Shown here: positions 9,764 to 19,495 of the stretch, in pieces | Layout of the letters: each line of letters opens with the position of its first letter | Numbering within the stretch: position 1 is the stretch's first letter | From: Shewanella yunxiaonensis | GTDB taxonomy: Bacteria; Pseudomonadota; Gammaproteobacteria; Enterobacterales; Shewanellaceae | Reading direction: 5' to 3' | Length of the DNA: 64,000 nucleotides | Assembly: GCF_018223345.1 (NCBI RefSeq) | Contig: NZ_CP073587.1 | Location: 2,019,001-2,083,000 of the forward strand | Position numbers and translations under genes: made by a program | Notes under the pieces: generated by a model | Database searches by the model: none | Told to the model about the DNA's origin: nothing | What the model saw: only the letters and a program-made list of their open reading frames with translations

Positions 9764-10189
9764 ATGAAATATTGTCTTAATCTCTTTGGTCTTTGTGTAC
9801 TGTGCATTAGCGTGTTTATTCCGGCAGTAGCAGACGAATCTCACGAGGGTAAGTACCTGTTTGAAATATTAGACGATGCCACATATCTCAAAACCTGGGA
9901 TGCATTAATTGCTTCGCAAAAAGACGCGCCGCTGTGGCTCAAACAATATGGTAAAACACGCAATGGCCCAGCAACTCCAGGGGAACCGTTTACCGTTGCC
10001 GACCGCACATTTGAAGTTTATATGGTCTGTAAAACCCATGACTGTGGCGGCAACCAGTTTCACGTTATCTTTCTGAACAAGGGCACGATTGCTTATGGGC
10101 TATTACTCCAAGATACAGAAATTGAAATTTTTGGTGAGCCAGATAATGCAGTACTCACAGCGCTAAAACACGCACAGGGTTTGCAATAA
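9764..10189 (+). CDS. ivy: Inhibitor of vertebrate lysozyme (Ivy family), periplasmic
   Basis: This 141-residue protein has a signal peptide (residues 1-23, cleavage after AVA) and the Ivy signature CKTHDC at residues 89-94 followed by GGNQFHVIF. In E. coli Ivy the equivalent CKPHDC loop, closed by a disulfide, inserts into the active site of C-type lysozyme. The protein would protect peptidoglycan from host lysozyme or endogenous lytic transglycosylases. ATG 9764 is chosen over the in-frame ATG at 9740 because of the GGAG at 9755-9758 and the signal peptide start. It stands alone between two non-coding stretches, near tRNA-Asp, which may mean it is an accessory gene. Confidence 0.88.
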   Translation: MKYCLNLFGLCVLCISVFIPAVADESHEGKYLFEILDDATYLKTWDALIASQKDAPLWLKQYGKTRNGPATPGEPFTVADRTFEVYMVCKTHDCGGNQFHVIFLNKGTIAYGLLLQDTEIEIFGEPDNAVLTALKHAQGLQ

Positions 10190-10518
10190 CACACATGTGA
10201 TATCGGTGCATACGGCAACTATTGTGCATACCTTCGACCTATGAGCTGATTCAGCGCAATACCCTGACGCTTAGTCATGACAAAAATTCTTAGGACCACA
10301 TGGAGCTGATAGCCGAATAGATAACGACAAATGAGCATTAGTGAGTTGAATCCATTCCAGCTAAGGCAGTTGTCGAAAAGTCAGTGAAACATAAGTAGCT
10401 TACAAGGCATTGTGGTCGAAGAAATCTCACTGTTGAATCTGCAGTTTATACACCATAGAAGTCACAAAATGGGCCACTGTCACGAAGACATAGTTTCTTT
10501 GATTTAAAATATAAACAT
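10190..10518. other. Non-coding stretch downstream of ivy
   Basis: About 330 bases without a supported gene, repeat or operator. No hairpin terminator for ivy was seen. Only the terminator shared with the tRNA-Asp gene follows it. Confidence 0.5.
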
Positions 10519-10557
10519 AAAAAAAGCCAAACTATATTAATAGCTTGGCTTTTTTTA
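10519..10557. terminator. Terminator downstream of tRNA-Asp (functional on both strands)
   Basis: The arms AGCCAA (10525-10530) and TTGGCT (10545-10550) are flanked by A- and T-runs. On the minus strand the hairpin and T-run follow the CCA end of tRNA-Asp directly; on the plus strand it could end an ivy transcript. Confidence 0.8.
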
Positions 10558-10558
10558 T

Positions 10559-10635
10559 TGGCGGGATGGACGGGACTCGAACCCGCGACCCCCGGCGTGA
10601 CAGGCCGGTATTCTAACCAACTGAACTACCACCCC
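10559..10635 (-). tRNA. tRNA-Asp (GTC)
   Basis: A 77-base cloverleaf with encoded CCA. The anticodon stem-loop gives GTC, the T arm contains GGTTCGAGTCC, and the acceptor stem GGGGTGG pairs with CCATCCC including one G-U pair. On the minus strand a TTGACG and a TATTAT separated by 18 bases (10679-10674 and 10655-10650) lie upstream as its likely promoter. Confidence 0.97.
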
Positions 10636-10649
10636 AATAATCGCAATGA

Positions 10650-10679
10650 ATAATACGGTAGCACATTGAAAAACGTCAA
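10650..10679 (-). promoter_or_regulatory. Sigma70 promoter of tRNA-Asp
   Basis: Reading on the minus strand, TTGACG is followed after 18 bases by TATTAT, which ends 15 bases before the mature 5' end of tRNA-Asp. Confidence 0.6.
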
Positions 10680-10745
10680 CAATTTTTATCGCTTTTACAT
10701 CATTATCCAAGCAACTCTACAACGGATAATGCAATATAAAGTGAC

Positions 10746-12062
10746 TTATTGACGCGGCTGTTCATCTTCATCAGGGATTGATAAATCAATATCCTGCAAG
10801 TCCGGCGGTTGTGGCTGCGCCCGCTGTTTTGATTGTAATTCCTGCTCAGCCATCGCTAAGGCCATTTTCAACGAAGCGCGTTTACGTAAATACAGGATCA
10901 GTACAATTCCCAATACCAATAATGAACCATTACCAATCGCTATCCACAGTAGTGCACTATTCTTGGCCTGTTGCTCTTCCTTAAGTGCTTCTGCGGCTTG
11001 AATAGCGGCGATCTGTTGCGGACTTGGTGGCGGCGCTGGCGGCGCCACATAGTTAAAGAACCGTTCAGGCAGTGTCACCACGATTTCACGCCCGGCCCAA
11101 TCGGTACTGAATAATGTGCCTTTAATGCGATAACTACCGAACTCAGTTACTTGCGGCAACTCCAGCGCATGATCCGCTTGTTGCAGGTCACGCACGGTCA
11201 TTGATAACTGAAATCCAGCAGGACCGACAATGTCCAGCTGGAAATAGGTTTCGGGAAGTTGTAATTGTTTGGTATCTACTAACAAATGCAGTTCCCACGG
11301 TTGCTTATGCGGATCTACTGGTGACTGCACTTTAATGTCTGCGGGAATTGGGGACAGCATGAAAGCCTGTTGATATTCGCGATCAAACACCTCATTTTCA
11401 ACTTTCAATTCAAGCGTGTAGTGGCCCCAAGGCTGATTGAGATTAATATCGGACGTAAAAATACCATCATCTGGCTTCTCATCGAGCTTTTCGCCGTTAT
11501 CCTGGTAACTTCCGACAGAGAATGAACCCGCTGCAAAATTTTCATCTTTAGCCTGATGTTCAGAGATAAATTTAGCGTTCCACTGCAACATGTATGCAAG
11601 ACCAGGCAACCGCATACGTAACTGATCACCCGTCAATCCGGCCGTGAGTTTCAAACGTTCGCCCTGGTAAAGTGGCTGTGGTAAAGGATCGACCCAAATA
11701 CCCAGTTTGGATATTTTGGTGATCTGCGAACCAGGCACTATCTCGCCGAGAAGCTGCCAGGGACCCGGTTGAGGATGTTTAATCTGGATCATGTCGCCGG
11801 TAACACTGTCTTCCCAACGCACAGTTTCAGGATGACGGCTGGAATACCACTTACTGCCATCGGGCAGTACAACCACTACGGGAGCCGAGCCATACTCCCG
11901 CTGCACCATCAATGTGAGTTCGTCCACCATGTGATCGATGCGAAAACGATTTTTCAGTTCAGAAGCCTGCGCCAATGACATGATCTCCTCAGGCGCAGCG
12001 ATGGCTGAAGAGATAACACTGAAAAGACACAGAAACAGACACCCTAAGGGCGAGATTCTCAT
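10746..12062 (-). CDS. TIGR03503-type membrane-anchored protein
   Basis: This 438-residue protein starts with a signal peptide (cleavage after AIA, about residue 22), has a large extracytoplasmic beta-rich region with Ig-like character (VLPDGSKWY, DNGEKLDEKPDDGIFTSD), a proline-rich hinge (PPAPPPSP) near residue 340, one membrane helix near residues 370-390 (LLWIAIGNGSLLVLGIVLIL) and a short acidic cytoplasmic tail. It resembles the TIGR03503 family found next to dnaQ/rnhA in Shewanella and relatives; family function is unknown. The DGxFTSD segment resembles calcium-binding or choice-of-anchor repeats in other exported proteins. It is 20 bases downstream of dnaQ on the same strand. Confidence 0.7.
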   Translation of the reverse strand: MRISPLGCLFLCLFSVISSAIAAPEEIMSLAQASELKNRFRIDHMVDELTLMVQREYGSAPVVVVLPDGSKWYSSRHPETVRWEDSVTGDMIQIKHPQPGPWQLLGEIVPGSQITKISKLGIWVDPLPQPLYQGERLKLTAGLTGDQLRMRLPGLAYMLQWNAKFISEHQAKDENFAAGSFSVGSYQDNGEKLDEKPDDGIFTSDINLNQPWGHYTLELKVENEVFDREYQQAFMLSPIPADIKVQSPVDPHKQPWELHLLVDTKQLQLPETYFQLDIVGPAGFQLSMTVRDLQQADHALELPQVTEFGSYRIKGTLFSTDWAGREIVVTLPERFFNYVAPPAPPPSPQQIAAIQAAEALKEEQQAKNSALLWIAIGNGSLLVLGIVLILYLRKRASLKMALAMAEQELQSKQRAQPQPPDLQDIDLSIPDEDEQPRQ

Positions 12063-12082
12063 ACGGCCCGATATTCCCTGTT

Positions 12083-12817
12083 TTAATTACGCCACAGACA
12101 CTTACCAGATTTAGCCACTAAATCCAGCCGTTGCTCGTGCATACTCAGTTCATCGGCCGAAGCACTGATCACTTTAAGTTTGGGACGATTATTGTCGAGT
12201 CGAATAATACCGCCCTCGGCACCTTCTCCCGCCCCAGCATCCAGACTCAAATTAAATTTTGTCTGGCCACCGGTCATTGCCAGATAAACATCGGCCAGAA
12301 TTTCAGCGTCAAGTAATGCGCCGTGGTACTCACGACGGGAGTTATCAATTTGATAACGTTTACAGAGCGCATCCAGATTATTTTTCTGCCCGGGATGTAA
12401 AAATTTAGCAATTGCCAAAGAATCCAGTATCGAGCAAATATCTTTAACCTTTGGCCCTTTTGGTGTCAGCAGTGAAAACTCATGATCAATAAAACTGACG
12501 TCAAACGAAGCGTTATGCGCGACAATTTCTGCCCCTTCAATAAACGCTGAAAACTCTTGGGCAATTTCCCGAAATAAGGGTTCATTGGCTACGCGGTCAT
12601 TGGTGATCCCGTGCACGGCAATGGCTTCTTCATCAATGGCCTGTTGCGGATTCACATATTTATGAAACGTACGGCCGGTGAGACGACGATTAATGACTTC
12701 AACGCCACCAATTTCAATGATTCGATGTCCAAGGAACACCGGGCCGCCGCTTTGATTCATGCCAGTGGTTTCGGTATCAAGAATGATTTGCCTGGCGGCA
12801 CTAGAAACTATATTCAT
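12083..12817 (-). CDS. dnaQ: DNA polymerase III epsilon subunit (3'-5' proofreading exonuclease)
   Basis: This 244-residue protein is the proofreading exonuclease of the replicative polymerase. DEDDh catalytic motifs are all visible: DTE at residues 14-16, HNASFD, and HGALLDAE near the end of the catalytic domain. The C-terminal part, which in E. coli contacts the alpha subunit, is present (residues about 185-244). It is divergent from rnhA with a 66-base spacer, the same arrangement as in E. coli and many relatives. Confidence 0.96.
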   Translation of the reverse strand: MNIVSSAARQIILDTETTGMNQSGGPVFLGHRIIEIGGVEVINRRLTGRTFHKYVNPQQAIDEEAIAVHGITNDRVANEPLFREIAQEFSAFIEGAEIVAHNASFDVSFIDHEFSLLTPKGPKVKDICSILDSLAIAKFLHPGQKNNLDALCKRYQIDNSRREYHGALLDAEILADVYLAMTGGQTKFNLSLDAGAGEGAEGGIIRLDNNRPKLKVISASADELSMHEQRLDLVAKSGKCLWRN

Positions 12818-12883
12818 ATTATTTTTGCTGCTTGCTCAATAACAACTTAAGATGACGGCTTTGCCGGCTATGTTAGCAACTTG

Positions 12884-13360
12884 ATGAACGAACTGAAACA
12901 GATAGAAATTTTTACTGATGGCTCCTGTCTTGGCAACCCCGGTCCCGGCGGTTATGCCGCAGTTTTGCGCTATAAGCAACATACTAAAGAATTATTTGGC
13001 GGTTATGCGCTGACCACCAACAATCGTATGGAACTGCTCGCACCTATTGTCGCATTGGAGAGCTTGAAAGAACCCTGCCAGGTCACGCTCACCAGTGACA
13101 GCCAGTACATGCGTCAAGGTATTACCCAATGGATCCACAACTGGAAACGCAAAGGCTGGGTGACTTCCAGCAAAACCCCCGTCAAAAATGTCGATCTGTG
13201 GCAACGGCTGGATAAAGCAACCCAGCAGCACCAAATTGATTGGCATTGGGTGAAAGGCCATGCCGGACATCCGGAAAATGAGCGCTGCGATGTGTTAGCA
13301 CGGCAAGCCGCCGAATCTCACCCTAAGCAAAAAGATGTTGGCTATGAAGCCTCTGTTTGA
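12884..13360 (+). CDS. rnhA: Ribonuclease HI
   Basis: This 158-residue enzyme degrades the RNA strand of RNA-DNA hybrids. Catalytic residues are D12 (FTDGS), E50 (NNRMELL), D72 (TSDSQY) and D136 (ERCDVLA); the basic protrusion WKRKGW is also present. ATG 12884 is preferred over the TTG one codon earlier. No strong Shine-Dalgarno is visible. It is divergent from dnaQ, and its last 19 bases overlap the convergent LysR gene. Confidence 0.96.
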   Translation: MNELKQIEIFTDGSCLGNPGPGGYAAVLRYKQHTKELFGGYALTTNNRMELLAPIVALESLKEPCQVTLTSDSQYMRQGITQWIHNWKRKGWVTSSKTPVKNVDLWQRLDKATQQHQIDWHWVKGHAGHPENERCDVLARQAAESHPKQKDVGYEASV

Positions 13361-14253
13361 TGTTGTAACTGTAGAAAATCATTGCAGAAATTGATAAACG
13401 CACTGGCCAAAGGTGTGAAGCTATGATGCTTGTGTCGAATGAGATAAAACGGTCGGGATAAGTCCAAGCCCGACACATTCACCACGCCTAACTCGCGCCG
13501 AGTAATCTCTCGCTCAATGGCCAGTTCTGATAGCACACCCAATCCGGCGCCCTGCTTTACCGCTTGTTTAATGGCGTCAGGGGTCGGAAAACAGAACTTC
13601 ACCTCAGGGTGCAAATCCAGCTTATTGGCATTATTTACAAAATATTCGCGCGTCCCAGAACCTTCCTCACGCAACACCCAAGAAGTGCCTTGTAGCTGTG
13701 CTGGAGATACCGTTTTCCCCGCCAACGGATGAGCCGGATGACAGAAAATGCGCAATTGATCATGATGCCAGGGAGTAGTCACAATGCGACTGTCCAGACA
13801 ATATCCTTCTACAAAACCAAGTTCTGCACGAAATTCAGCCACCTGCTGCACCACATTACGGGTATTATCAATCGTCAGTTCAACTCTGGCTTCAGTATGC
13901 TGCTGGCTAAAGGCCACTGCCGCCTTCGTCAATAAAAAATTACCGATAGTATTGCTGGCACTGACATTCAGACTTCCCGCTAACATCGTCGATGGCGAAG
14001 CGAATGCACTTTCGATATCTGCGATTTGCTGTAATACCTGGCTGGCCATAGGCAACAAGGCACTACCTTGTGAATTAAGTAATAAACGATTGCCGGAACG
14101 CTCAAATAAACGGCTATCCAGCTGCCGCTCCAACTCCGCGAGCGCCATGGATGTTGCCGGCGCCGACAGGTTAATCATTTCAGCAGCTTTGGCTACCTGA
14201 CCAGTACGCGCGATGGCTTCGAATATCTGCAACTGTTTTAACGTTATGCGCAT
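13342..14253 (-). CDS. LysR-family transcriptional regulator
   Basis: This 303-residue protein has an N-terminal winged helix-turn-helix ([31 protein letters not shown] broken across residues 4-35, with the usual [16 protein letters not shown] that follows) and a C-terminal LysR substrate-binding domain (about residues 90-295). The effector and targets cannot be read from the sequence. It overlaps the end of rnhA tail to tail, and yafS lies just upstream on the same strand with a 9-base gap, so the two may be co-transcribed. Confidence 0.88.
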   Translation of the reverse strand: MRITLKQLQIFEAIARTGQVAKAAEMINLSAPATSMALAELERQLDSRLFERSGNRLLLNSQGSALLPMASQVLQQIADIESAFASPSTMLAGSLNVSASNTIGNFLLTKAAVAFSQQHTEARVELTIDNTRNVVQQVAEFRAELGFVEGYCLDSRIVTTPWHHDQLRIFCHPAHPLAGKTVSPAQLQGTSWVLREEGSGTREYFVNNANKLDLHPEVKFCFPTPDAIKQAVKQGAGLGVLSELAIEREITRRELGVVNVSGLDLSRPFYLIRHKHHSFTPLASAFINFCNDFLQLQHQTEAS

Positions 14254-14262
14254 TCTTCCGTA

Positions 14263-14982
14263 TTATTCCCGTTTCATGCGACCGGAATAGCCGGCAGTAG
14301 GCGCCGGCTGCCAGCCCCGCACACGTTTACGCTGGCGATTGGCAACAGGCGTTAATGGTGCTTCCAGTTTTCGGGCAACTAACAGATAAACCGCACCAGT
14401 TCCTGGTAACCAACGGTACTGCCACTGCCGCAATAACGCCGGGAAATCCCATTCAGGCATAAAGGAGTGGTAACACAAACGTTCATCATGAACCAATTGA
14501 TATCCCAGTAACCCCAGCCAATCCCTGACCCTCGCCGGCATAAAAAAGCTCCCCGTCCACGGCCACTGCTGTTGATATTTAGGAAATAATTTCCCCATGT
14601 AAGCACAGCTGAAAGGATTGATGCCACTGATAATCAGATAACCACCGCTGACGAGTACCCGGTCAACCTCGCGTAATAACCGGTAGGGATCCTGCTCAAA
14701 CTCTAACAACAGATGCATCGCTACGGCATCCACACTGGCAGATTTAAGTGGCAACTGCGTGTACTCACCTTGCAAGGAAGCACCGTGCTGAGGAAAGATA
14801 GAAAACTGATGTTGTACAGCACATTTGCTGCTATCTAAATCAGCACTTAATGGGCCGAGTTGCAGCAGATAATAGCCAAAGATCCTAGGCCACCAGTATG
14901 CTAATGACTGTTCAAGGTCATTACGTAATTGCAGGCCTCCAGGAATCGCTTCCCAGGCGGGGCCTTGCAGATCTGGCGCCAT
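14263..14982 (-). CDS. yafS: SAM-dependent methyltransferase, YafS type
   Basis: This 239-residue protein is a class I methyltransferase of unknown substrate. The visible core is LPLKSASVDAVAMHLLLEFEQDPYR, split here as the post-motif II region, followed by LREVDRVLVSGGYLIISGINP, typical of the UbiE/SmtA fold. The motif I region is degenerate compared with the usual GxGxG. Its place between rnhA and gloB is the same as yafS in E. coli, which supports the name. It diverges from gloB with a 117-base intergenic space. Confidence 0.8.
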   Translation of the reverse strand: MAPDLQGPAWEAIPGGLQLRNDLEQSLAYWWPRIFGYYLLQLGPLSADLDSSKCAVQHQFSIFPQHGASLQGEYTQLPLKSASVDAVAMHLLLEFEQDPYRLLREVDRVLVSGGYLIISGINPFSCAYMGKLFPKYQQQWPWTGSFFMPARVRDWLGLLGYQLVHDERLCYHSFMPEWDFPALLRQWQYRWLPGTGAVYLLVARKLEAPLTPVANRQRKRVRGWQPAPTAGYSGRMKRE

Positions 14983-15099
14983 AACTGCTCCGATTTGACT
15001 ATTGTGATAACAATAGCTTAATAATGATCGGTCAGTTCAAGCAAGGACTGATGCAGTAAAATTAGCAGTGTTCACAGTTGCAGCAATTCAGGAGTAGAT

Positions 15100-15921
15100 A
15101 TGTCCGTCATCGATTTTCCTACGACCCATCATCAGGGGTTTTCTGTATTCCCGATTGCCGCATTTAATGACAACTATATTTGGTGCATACAGACAGACGG
15201 TAGTCAGCGCGGTTGGGTGATTGACCCCGGCGACGCAGCTGCAGTTATTGAATGTTTCCAGCAGCGCCAATTGCTGTTGGCCGGCATTCTTATCACCCAT
15301 CATCACCGCGACCATACCGGAGGGATCGCTGACCTATTGCAACATTATGGTGATGCAGTCCCGGTATATGGGCCACTAAATCCGTCCATTCCCGAAATCA
15401 ATCATACGCTAATCAGCGAAACGGAATTGCGACTAAAAGGTGTTGATGGTGAAGTGTTACATGCTGGAATATTTTGCGTACCTGGGCACACGCTCGATCA
15501 TATTGCGTATCTGATCGGCAATGCCCTATTTTGCGGTGATGCCCTGTTCAGTGCTGGCTGCGGCCGACTATTTGAAGGCACACCATTGCAACTGTACCAA
15601 TCGCTAACCAAATTTGCGCGGTTACCCGAAAGTACGCTGGTTTATCCCGCACATGAATACACCTTGTCTAACCTAAAATTTGCCCGCACCGTAGAACCGG
15701 ATAATCAGGCCATAGTCGATTATATGCGAGAGGCAACACATCTGAGGCAACAACAGCTTCCCACATTGCCCTCCAGTATCAAACGAGAGCTTGTCATCAA
15801 TCCTTTTTTACATTGCACCGATGAACGCTTAACCACGATTCTTAGCCAGCACAGTCAACAAATCGCGGATTCCGCCGTGACCCGCTTAAAACTTCTCCGT
15901 CAGTGGAAAGACAATTTTTGA
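15100..15921 (+). CDS. gloB: Hydroxyacylglutathione hydrolase (glyoxalase II)
   Basis: This 273-residue metallo-beta-lactamase-fold enzyme hydrolyses S-lactoylglutathione to lactate and glutathione, the second step of methylglyoxal detoxification; the first-step enzyme gloA is in this window at 51025. The binuclear metal site THHHRDH spans residues 66-72 (H67, H69, D71, H72), and later ligands are seen in PGHTLDH, GDALFSAGCGR and PAHEYT. An AGGAG precedes the ATG. It is followed by mltD, as in E. coli. Confidence 0.95.
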   Translation: MSVIDFPTTHHQGFSVFPIAAFNDNYIWCIQTDGSQRGWVIDPGDAAAVIECFQQRQLLLAGILITHHHRDHTGGIADLLQHYGDAVPVYGPLNPSIPEINHTLISETELRLKGVDGEVLHAGIFCVPGHTLDHIAYLIGNALFCGDALFSAGCGRLFEGTPLQLYQSLTKFARLPESTLVYPAHEYTLSNLKFARTVEPDNQAIVDYMREATHLRQQQLPTLPSSIKRELVINPFLHCTDERLTTILSQHSQQIADSAVTRLKLLRQWKDNF

Positions 15922-16164
15922 TTTGTTGGTTACAATGGATCGATTTTAACGCCATCAGTTGTTTTAAAGCTCTGATGATATCTCCTAACGTTATGATAAT
16001 TTAGAGAATTAGTTTAAATTCGGCCAGCGCCTATCACCGCTCATATTTTTACCGGAAGCTTACCCGGGCACATCTGACAAGCAATAACATCTACGTCAGA
16101 TGATTCAAAGGTGCTGGTTCACTACTGTTTCTGTCATAAGACAGCTTTTTGAGGATAGGCGCTT

Positions 16165-17712
16165 TTGAAGCAACGGAACTTATTAACTACCGCCGGGATT
16201 GTTGTGTTTTTAGCCGGCTGTCAGACTGTGCCGTTACAGTCAACAACTACCCCGCCCCCAAAACCTACAGCCACCGCCGCTGAAATTTTGCAGAAGACGC
16301 CACAGGAACCTCAACAACCCGAACTGGCAGTTACCGATGTATGGCAGCGGGTACGTAACCAACTCAACTTACCTGTGCCAGATGTCAAACTTATCGACGA
16401 ATATCGCGACTGGTATATCCACAATCCTAAACATTTGGAACAGATTTCAGAGCGGGCAGCACCGTTCTTATATCTGATTGTTGACCAGATTGAACAACGC
16501 CATCTGCCGATGGAGTTGGCATTATTGCCAATTGTTGAAAGTGCCTTTGATCCTTATGCCTATTCACCCGGCGCCGCATCAGGGTTATGGCAGTTTACCT
16601 CGCCGATGGCTCGCCATTTTGGTTTGAAAATTAACTGGTGGTATGACGGCCGTCGTGATGTGCCTGCCGCCACCAAAGCCGCATTGGACATGATGCAATA
16701 CCTGTATCACAAGACTGGCGAGAACTGGCTTTACGCGATTGCGGCCTATAACACGGGTGAAGGCCGAGTGCTGAGCGCCGTCAAACACAACGAACTTCGT
16801 GGCAAACCTACTGATTTTTGGTCGTTATCGCTGCCTAAAGAAACTGAACGTTACGTCCCGCAACTACTGGCACTCGCCGATGTGGTGAAACATGCGGATA
16901 AATATGGCATCAAGCTGGCGGCCATCGACAACCAACCCGCAGTTGAAGTAGTTGATACAGGTAGTCAGATTGATCTGGCACTCGCCGCCAAACTGGCTGA
17001 CATCGATATCAGTGAATTGCAAAAACTGAATCCGGGCTATAACCGCTGGGCGACGGCACCTAAAGGACCTTTCAAATTGGTGCTGCCCGTTGATAAAGCC
17101 CAGGATTTTGAAGTAGCCCTGGCAACAACCGACCCGGCAGATCGTTTGAACTGGTTGCGCTACGAAATCCAACCGGGAGATTCACTGGGGTTGATCGCCA
17201 AGAAGAATCAGACCACGGTCGACATCATTCGCTCAGTTAATGACATCAAAGGGAATACCATTGTCGCGGGCAAATACCTGCTAATCCCGGTTTCTCTGCA
17301 AGATGCCAGTGATTATCCGCTGTCTGCTGATAATCGATTACTTAACAAGCAGAGCAAAGGCAAATATAAAACCACCTATGAAGTGCAATCTGGAGATTCA
17401 CTGTGGAAAATAGCCCGACAGTATCAGGTAGGCGTGGGTGAACTCGCGAGTTGGAATGGAATGGCCGCCAAAGAAGCACTGCATCCGGGTAAAGTACTGG
17501 TGCTGTGGCAACCAAAAACCACTAGTAATGGTGCTATTACCCGAACTGTAAAATACAAGGTGCGTAATGGAGACTCTTTAGCGCGGATCGCTGATAAGTT
17601 TAACGTTACGGTTTCACAGTTACAGCAATGGAATGAATTGCAGCAACAGAAGTATCTGCAACCAGGCCAGGTACTCACTTTATTTGTGGATGTCACTGCA
17701 AGCGGTAGTTAA
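16165..17712 (+). CDS. mltD: Membrane-bound lytic murein transglycosylase D
   Basis: This 515-residue outer-membrane lipoprotein has a lipobox LAGC with the lipidated Cys at residue 19, a lytic transglycosylase domain (about 100-240; catalytic Glu125 in LPIVESAFDP, followed by GAASGLWQF and AYNTGEGRV) and three C-terminal LysM repeats (about 345-390, 403-447, 460-505), each with the YxVxxGDSLxxIA pattern. It cleaves peptidoglycan with formation of 1,6-anhydro ends. The TTG start is supported by GAGGA ten bases upstream. The 243 bases before it hold no recognised element. Confidence 0.94.
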   Translation: MKQRNLLTTAGIVVFLAGCQTVPLQSTTTPPPKPTATAAEILQKTPQEPQQPELAVTDVWQRVRNQLNLPVPDVKLIDEYRDWYIHNPKHLEQISERAAPFLYLIVDQIEQRHLPMELALLPIVESAFDPYAYSPGAASGLWQFTSPMARHFGLKINWWYDGRRDVPAATKAALDMMQYLYHKTGENWLYAIAAYNTGEGRVLSAVKHNELRGKPTDFWSLSLPKETERYVPQLLALADVVKHADKYGIKLAAIDNQPAVEVVDTGSQIDLALAAKLADIDISELQKLNPGYNRWATAPKGPFKLVLPVDKAQDFEVALATTDPADRLNWLRYEIQPGDSLGLIAKKNQTTVDIIRSVNDIKGNTIVAGKYLLIPVSLQDASDYPLSADNRLLNKQSKGKYKTTYEVQSGDSLWKIARQYQVGVGELASWNGMAAKEALHPGKVLVLWQPKTTSNGAITRTVKYKVRNGDSLARIADKFNVTVSQLQQWNELQQQKYLQPGQVLTLFVDVTASGS

Positions 17713-17871
17713 CTGGTTGTTTTTGTGGCGAACAGCACACATTTTACTGTTCGTTTGACCTTTATCAAAGTTTAACAATCCAAACTGAGCGGATAGTAAT
17801 CTCTAAGTGAAGTGTCACAATTTTGACGCCTTCAATTTTAGATAATGTAGATAGACTTAACTTAGCTCTGT

Positions 17872-19431
17872 GTGGATATGAAGCGAGATAATTACATCAC
17901 TGAAGTGGAAACTGCGGTGCCGGTAGATAGCCGGATTCTTTCCACTACCGATTTAAAAGGGAAAATTACTCACGTTAATCAGCAGTTCTGCGACATTTGT
18001 GGTTATACCCAAGATGAGCTGCTGGGTCACGGCCATAATATTGTGCGTCATCCACAGATGCCTAAAGCGGCATTCGCAGATCTGTGGCACGATATTCAGC
18101 AGGGTAAAAATTGGATGGGCTTGGTTAAAAACCGCCGCAAGGACGGTGGTTATTACTGGGTAAACGCATTCATCACCCCAATCCGCCGTGCAGGTAAAAT
18201 CTTTGAATATCAATCCGTCCGTACTAAAGCTGATAAAGCACTGGTGCAGAGAGCTATTGCTTGTTACGCCGATATTGAGAAAGGCAAGTTACCCTTACCC
18301 AAATTTCCTTTATCACTTACCGCTAAAATTGGACTCCCTTGGGGAATATCCACCGCCTTGCTACTGGCGCTCCCCTTCGTCTCCGTAACGATTGCCATCC
18401 CTTTCGTGATCCTATCGCTGCTACTGATGAGCTGGAGTCTTGTCCGGCTTTCGGCCCGATGCACCCGTTTGCAAAAACTGAGTGATGATGTGCAGCAAAG
18501 CAAACTCATGCAGGCCATCTATACCGGTGACACCGATATTCTATCCGCAGTAGAACTCAGTTTGAGAATGCAGAAAGCCGAGATCGTAGCCATTACAGCC
18601 AGGATTGATGACACCAGCGACCATTTGAATGCTAATTTGCAATCTCATCAGCAGTCGGTCGATGCCAATCATAGAGAGCTTTCCCAACAGGCACTGGCAC
18701 TAGATGAACTGGCAGCAGCAATCAGTCAAATGAAAAGTGCTATCGCCGAGATTGCTGCCACCTCCTCCAATACCGCCTCAGATGTCACTAACCTTGAAGT
18801 TAGCAATCAGGACACCATGAAAGCACTTGAGGCGAGCAGCGCAGCTAACGCTGAAATGAGCGGCTTACTGCAAAAAGTAGCATCACAAATTGCGGAGCTC
18901 GATCAGCAATGCGCCAGTGTGAACACGGTACTTGCAGTAATTGAACAATTATCTGAACAAACTAACCTGTTAGCGTTGAATGCGGCGATCGAAGCGGCAC
19001 GTGCAGGTGAAGCTGGCAGAGGCTTTGCCGTCGTTGCTGATGAAGTACGCGCACTGGCACAACGCTCATCAGGTTCGGCCAAAGAGATTTATGGCATTAT
19101 TCACCAGTTAAGTGAGCAGAGCCAGCAAGCAGTCGCCGAGATGGGTAAGAGTCAGACGCTTACCCAACACAGTATGGAGCTGGAACAACAGTTAGTAACT
19201 CGGCTTAATGACGAAGCCAAAGCATTGGGACGTATCACCGCCAATAGCCACCAGATTGCGGTGGCAACGGAAGAACAGGCCTATACCGTGGATCAACTGC
19301 ATCTGAATTCCTGCCGCCTTCAAGGTGGAGTAAGTAAACTGCAGGAAAATAGTCACGAAGCTACCAGCCACGGCGAAGAGCTTCGACGGCAAAGTGAACG
19401 GCAAAAAGAGCTGATTGCCCAATTCAAATAA
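17872..19431 (+). CDS. PAS-domain methyl-accepting chemotaxis protein (Aer-like)
   Basis: This 519-residue protein has an N-terminal PAS domain (about residues 20-125; [21 protein letters not shown], split by the usual VNQQF core, and [12 protein letters not shown]), a short hydrophobic region of about 50 residues with two possible membrane passes (145-195), and a C-terminal signalling domain with the conserved hairpin tip ([19 protein letters not shown]). There is no periplasmic ligand domain, so it resembles the aerotaxis sensor Aer; whether the PAS domain binds FAD cannot be decided by reading. GTG 17872 or ATG 17878 may be the start. A terminator follows. Confidence 0.88.
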   Translation: MDMKRDNYITEVETAVPVDSRILSTTDLKGKITHVNQQFCDICGYTQDELLGHGHNIVRHPQMPKAAFADLWHDIQQGKNWMGLVKNRRKDGGYYWVNAFITPIRRAGKIFEYQSVRTKADKALVQRAIACYADIEKGKLPLPKFPLSLTAKIGLPWGISTALLLALPFVSVTIAIPFVILSLLLMSWSLVRLSARCTRLQKLSDDVQQSKLMQAIYTGDTDILSAVELSLRMQKAEIVAITARIDDTSDHLNANLQSHQQSVDANHRELSQQALALDELAAAISQMKSAIAEIAATSSNTASDVTNLEVSNQDTMKALEASSAANAEMSGLLQKVASQIAELDQQCASVNTVLAVIEQLSEQTNLLALNAAIEAARAGEAGRGFAVVADEVRALAQRSSGSAKEIYGIIHQLSEQSQQAVAEMGKSQTLTQHSMELEQQLVTRLNDEAKALGRITANSHQIAVATEEQAYTVDQLHLNSCRLQGGVSKLQENSHEATSHGEELRRQSERQKELIAQFK

Positions 19432-19453
19432 CCACACAATTGCTTCGAGAAAA

Positions 19454-19483
19454 TAAAAGCCACTGAATAGTGGCTTTTTATTT
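19454..19483 (+). terminator. Intrinsic terminator between the chemoreceptor gene and eda
   Basis: The stem AGCCACT-GAAT-AGTGGCT is followed by a T-run on the plus strand and preceded by A-rich sequence, so it may act for both convergent genes. Confidence 0.85.
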
Positions 19484-19495
19484 GGTTTTCCCAGG

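Noticed and set aside
9514..9780. 88-codon open frame upstream of ivy
   Set aside because: No recognisable family, no ribosome site, and it overlaps the well supported ivy start in another frame.
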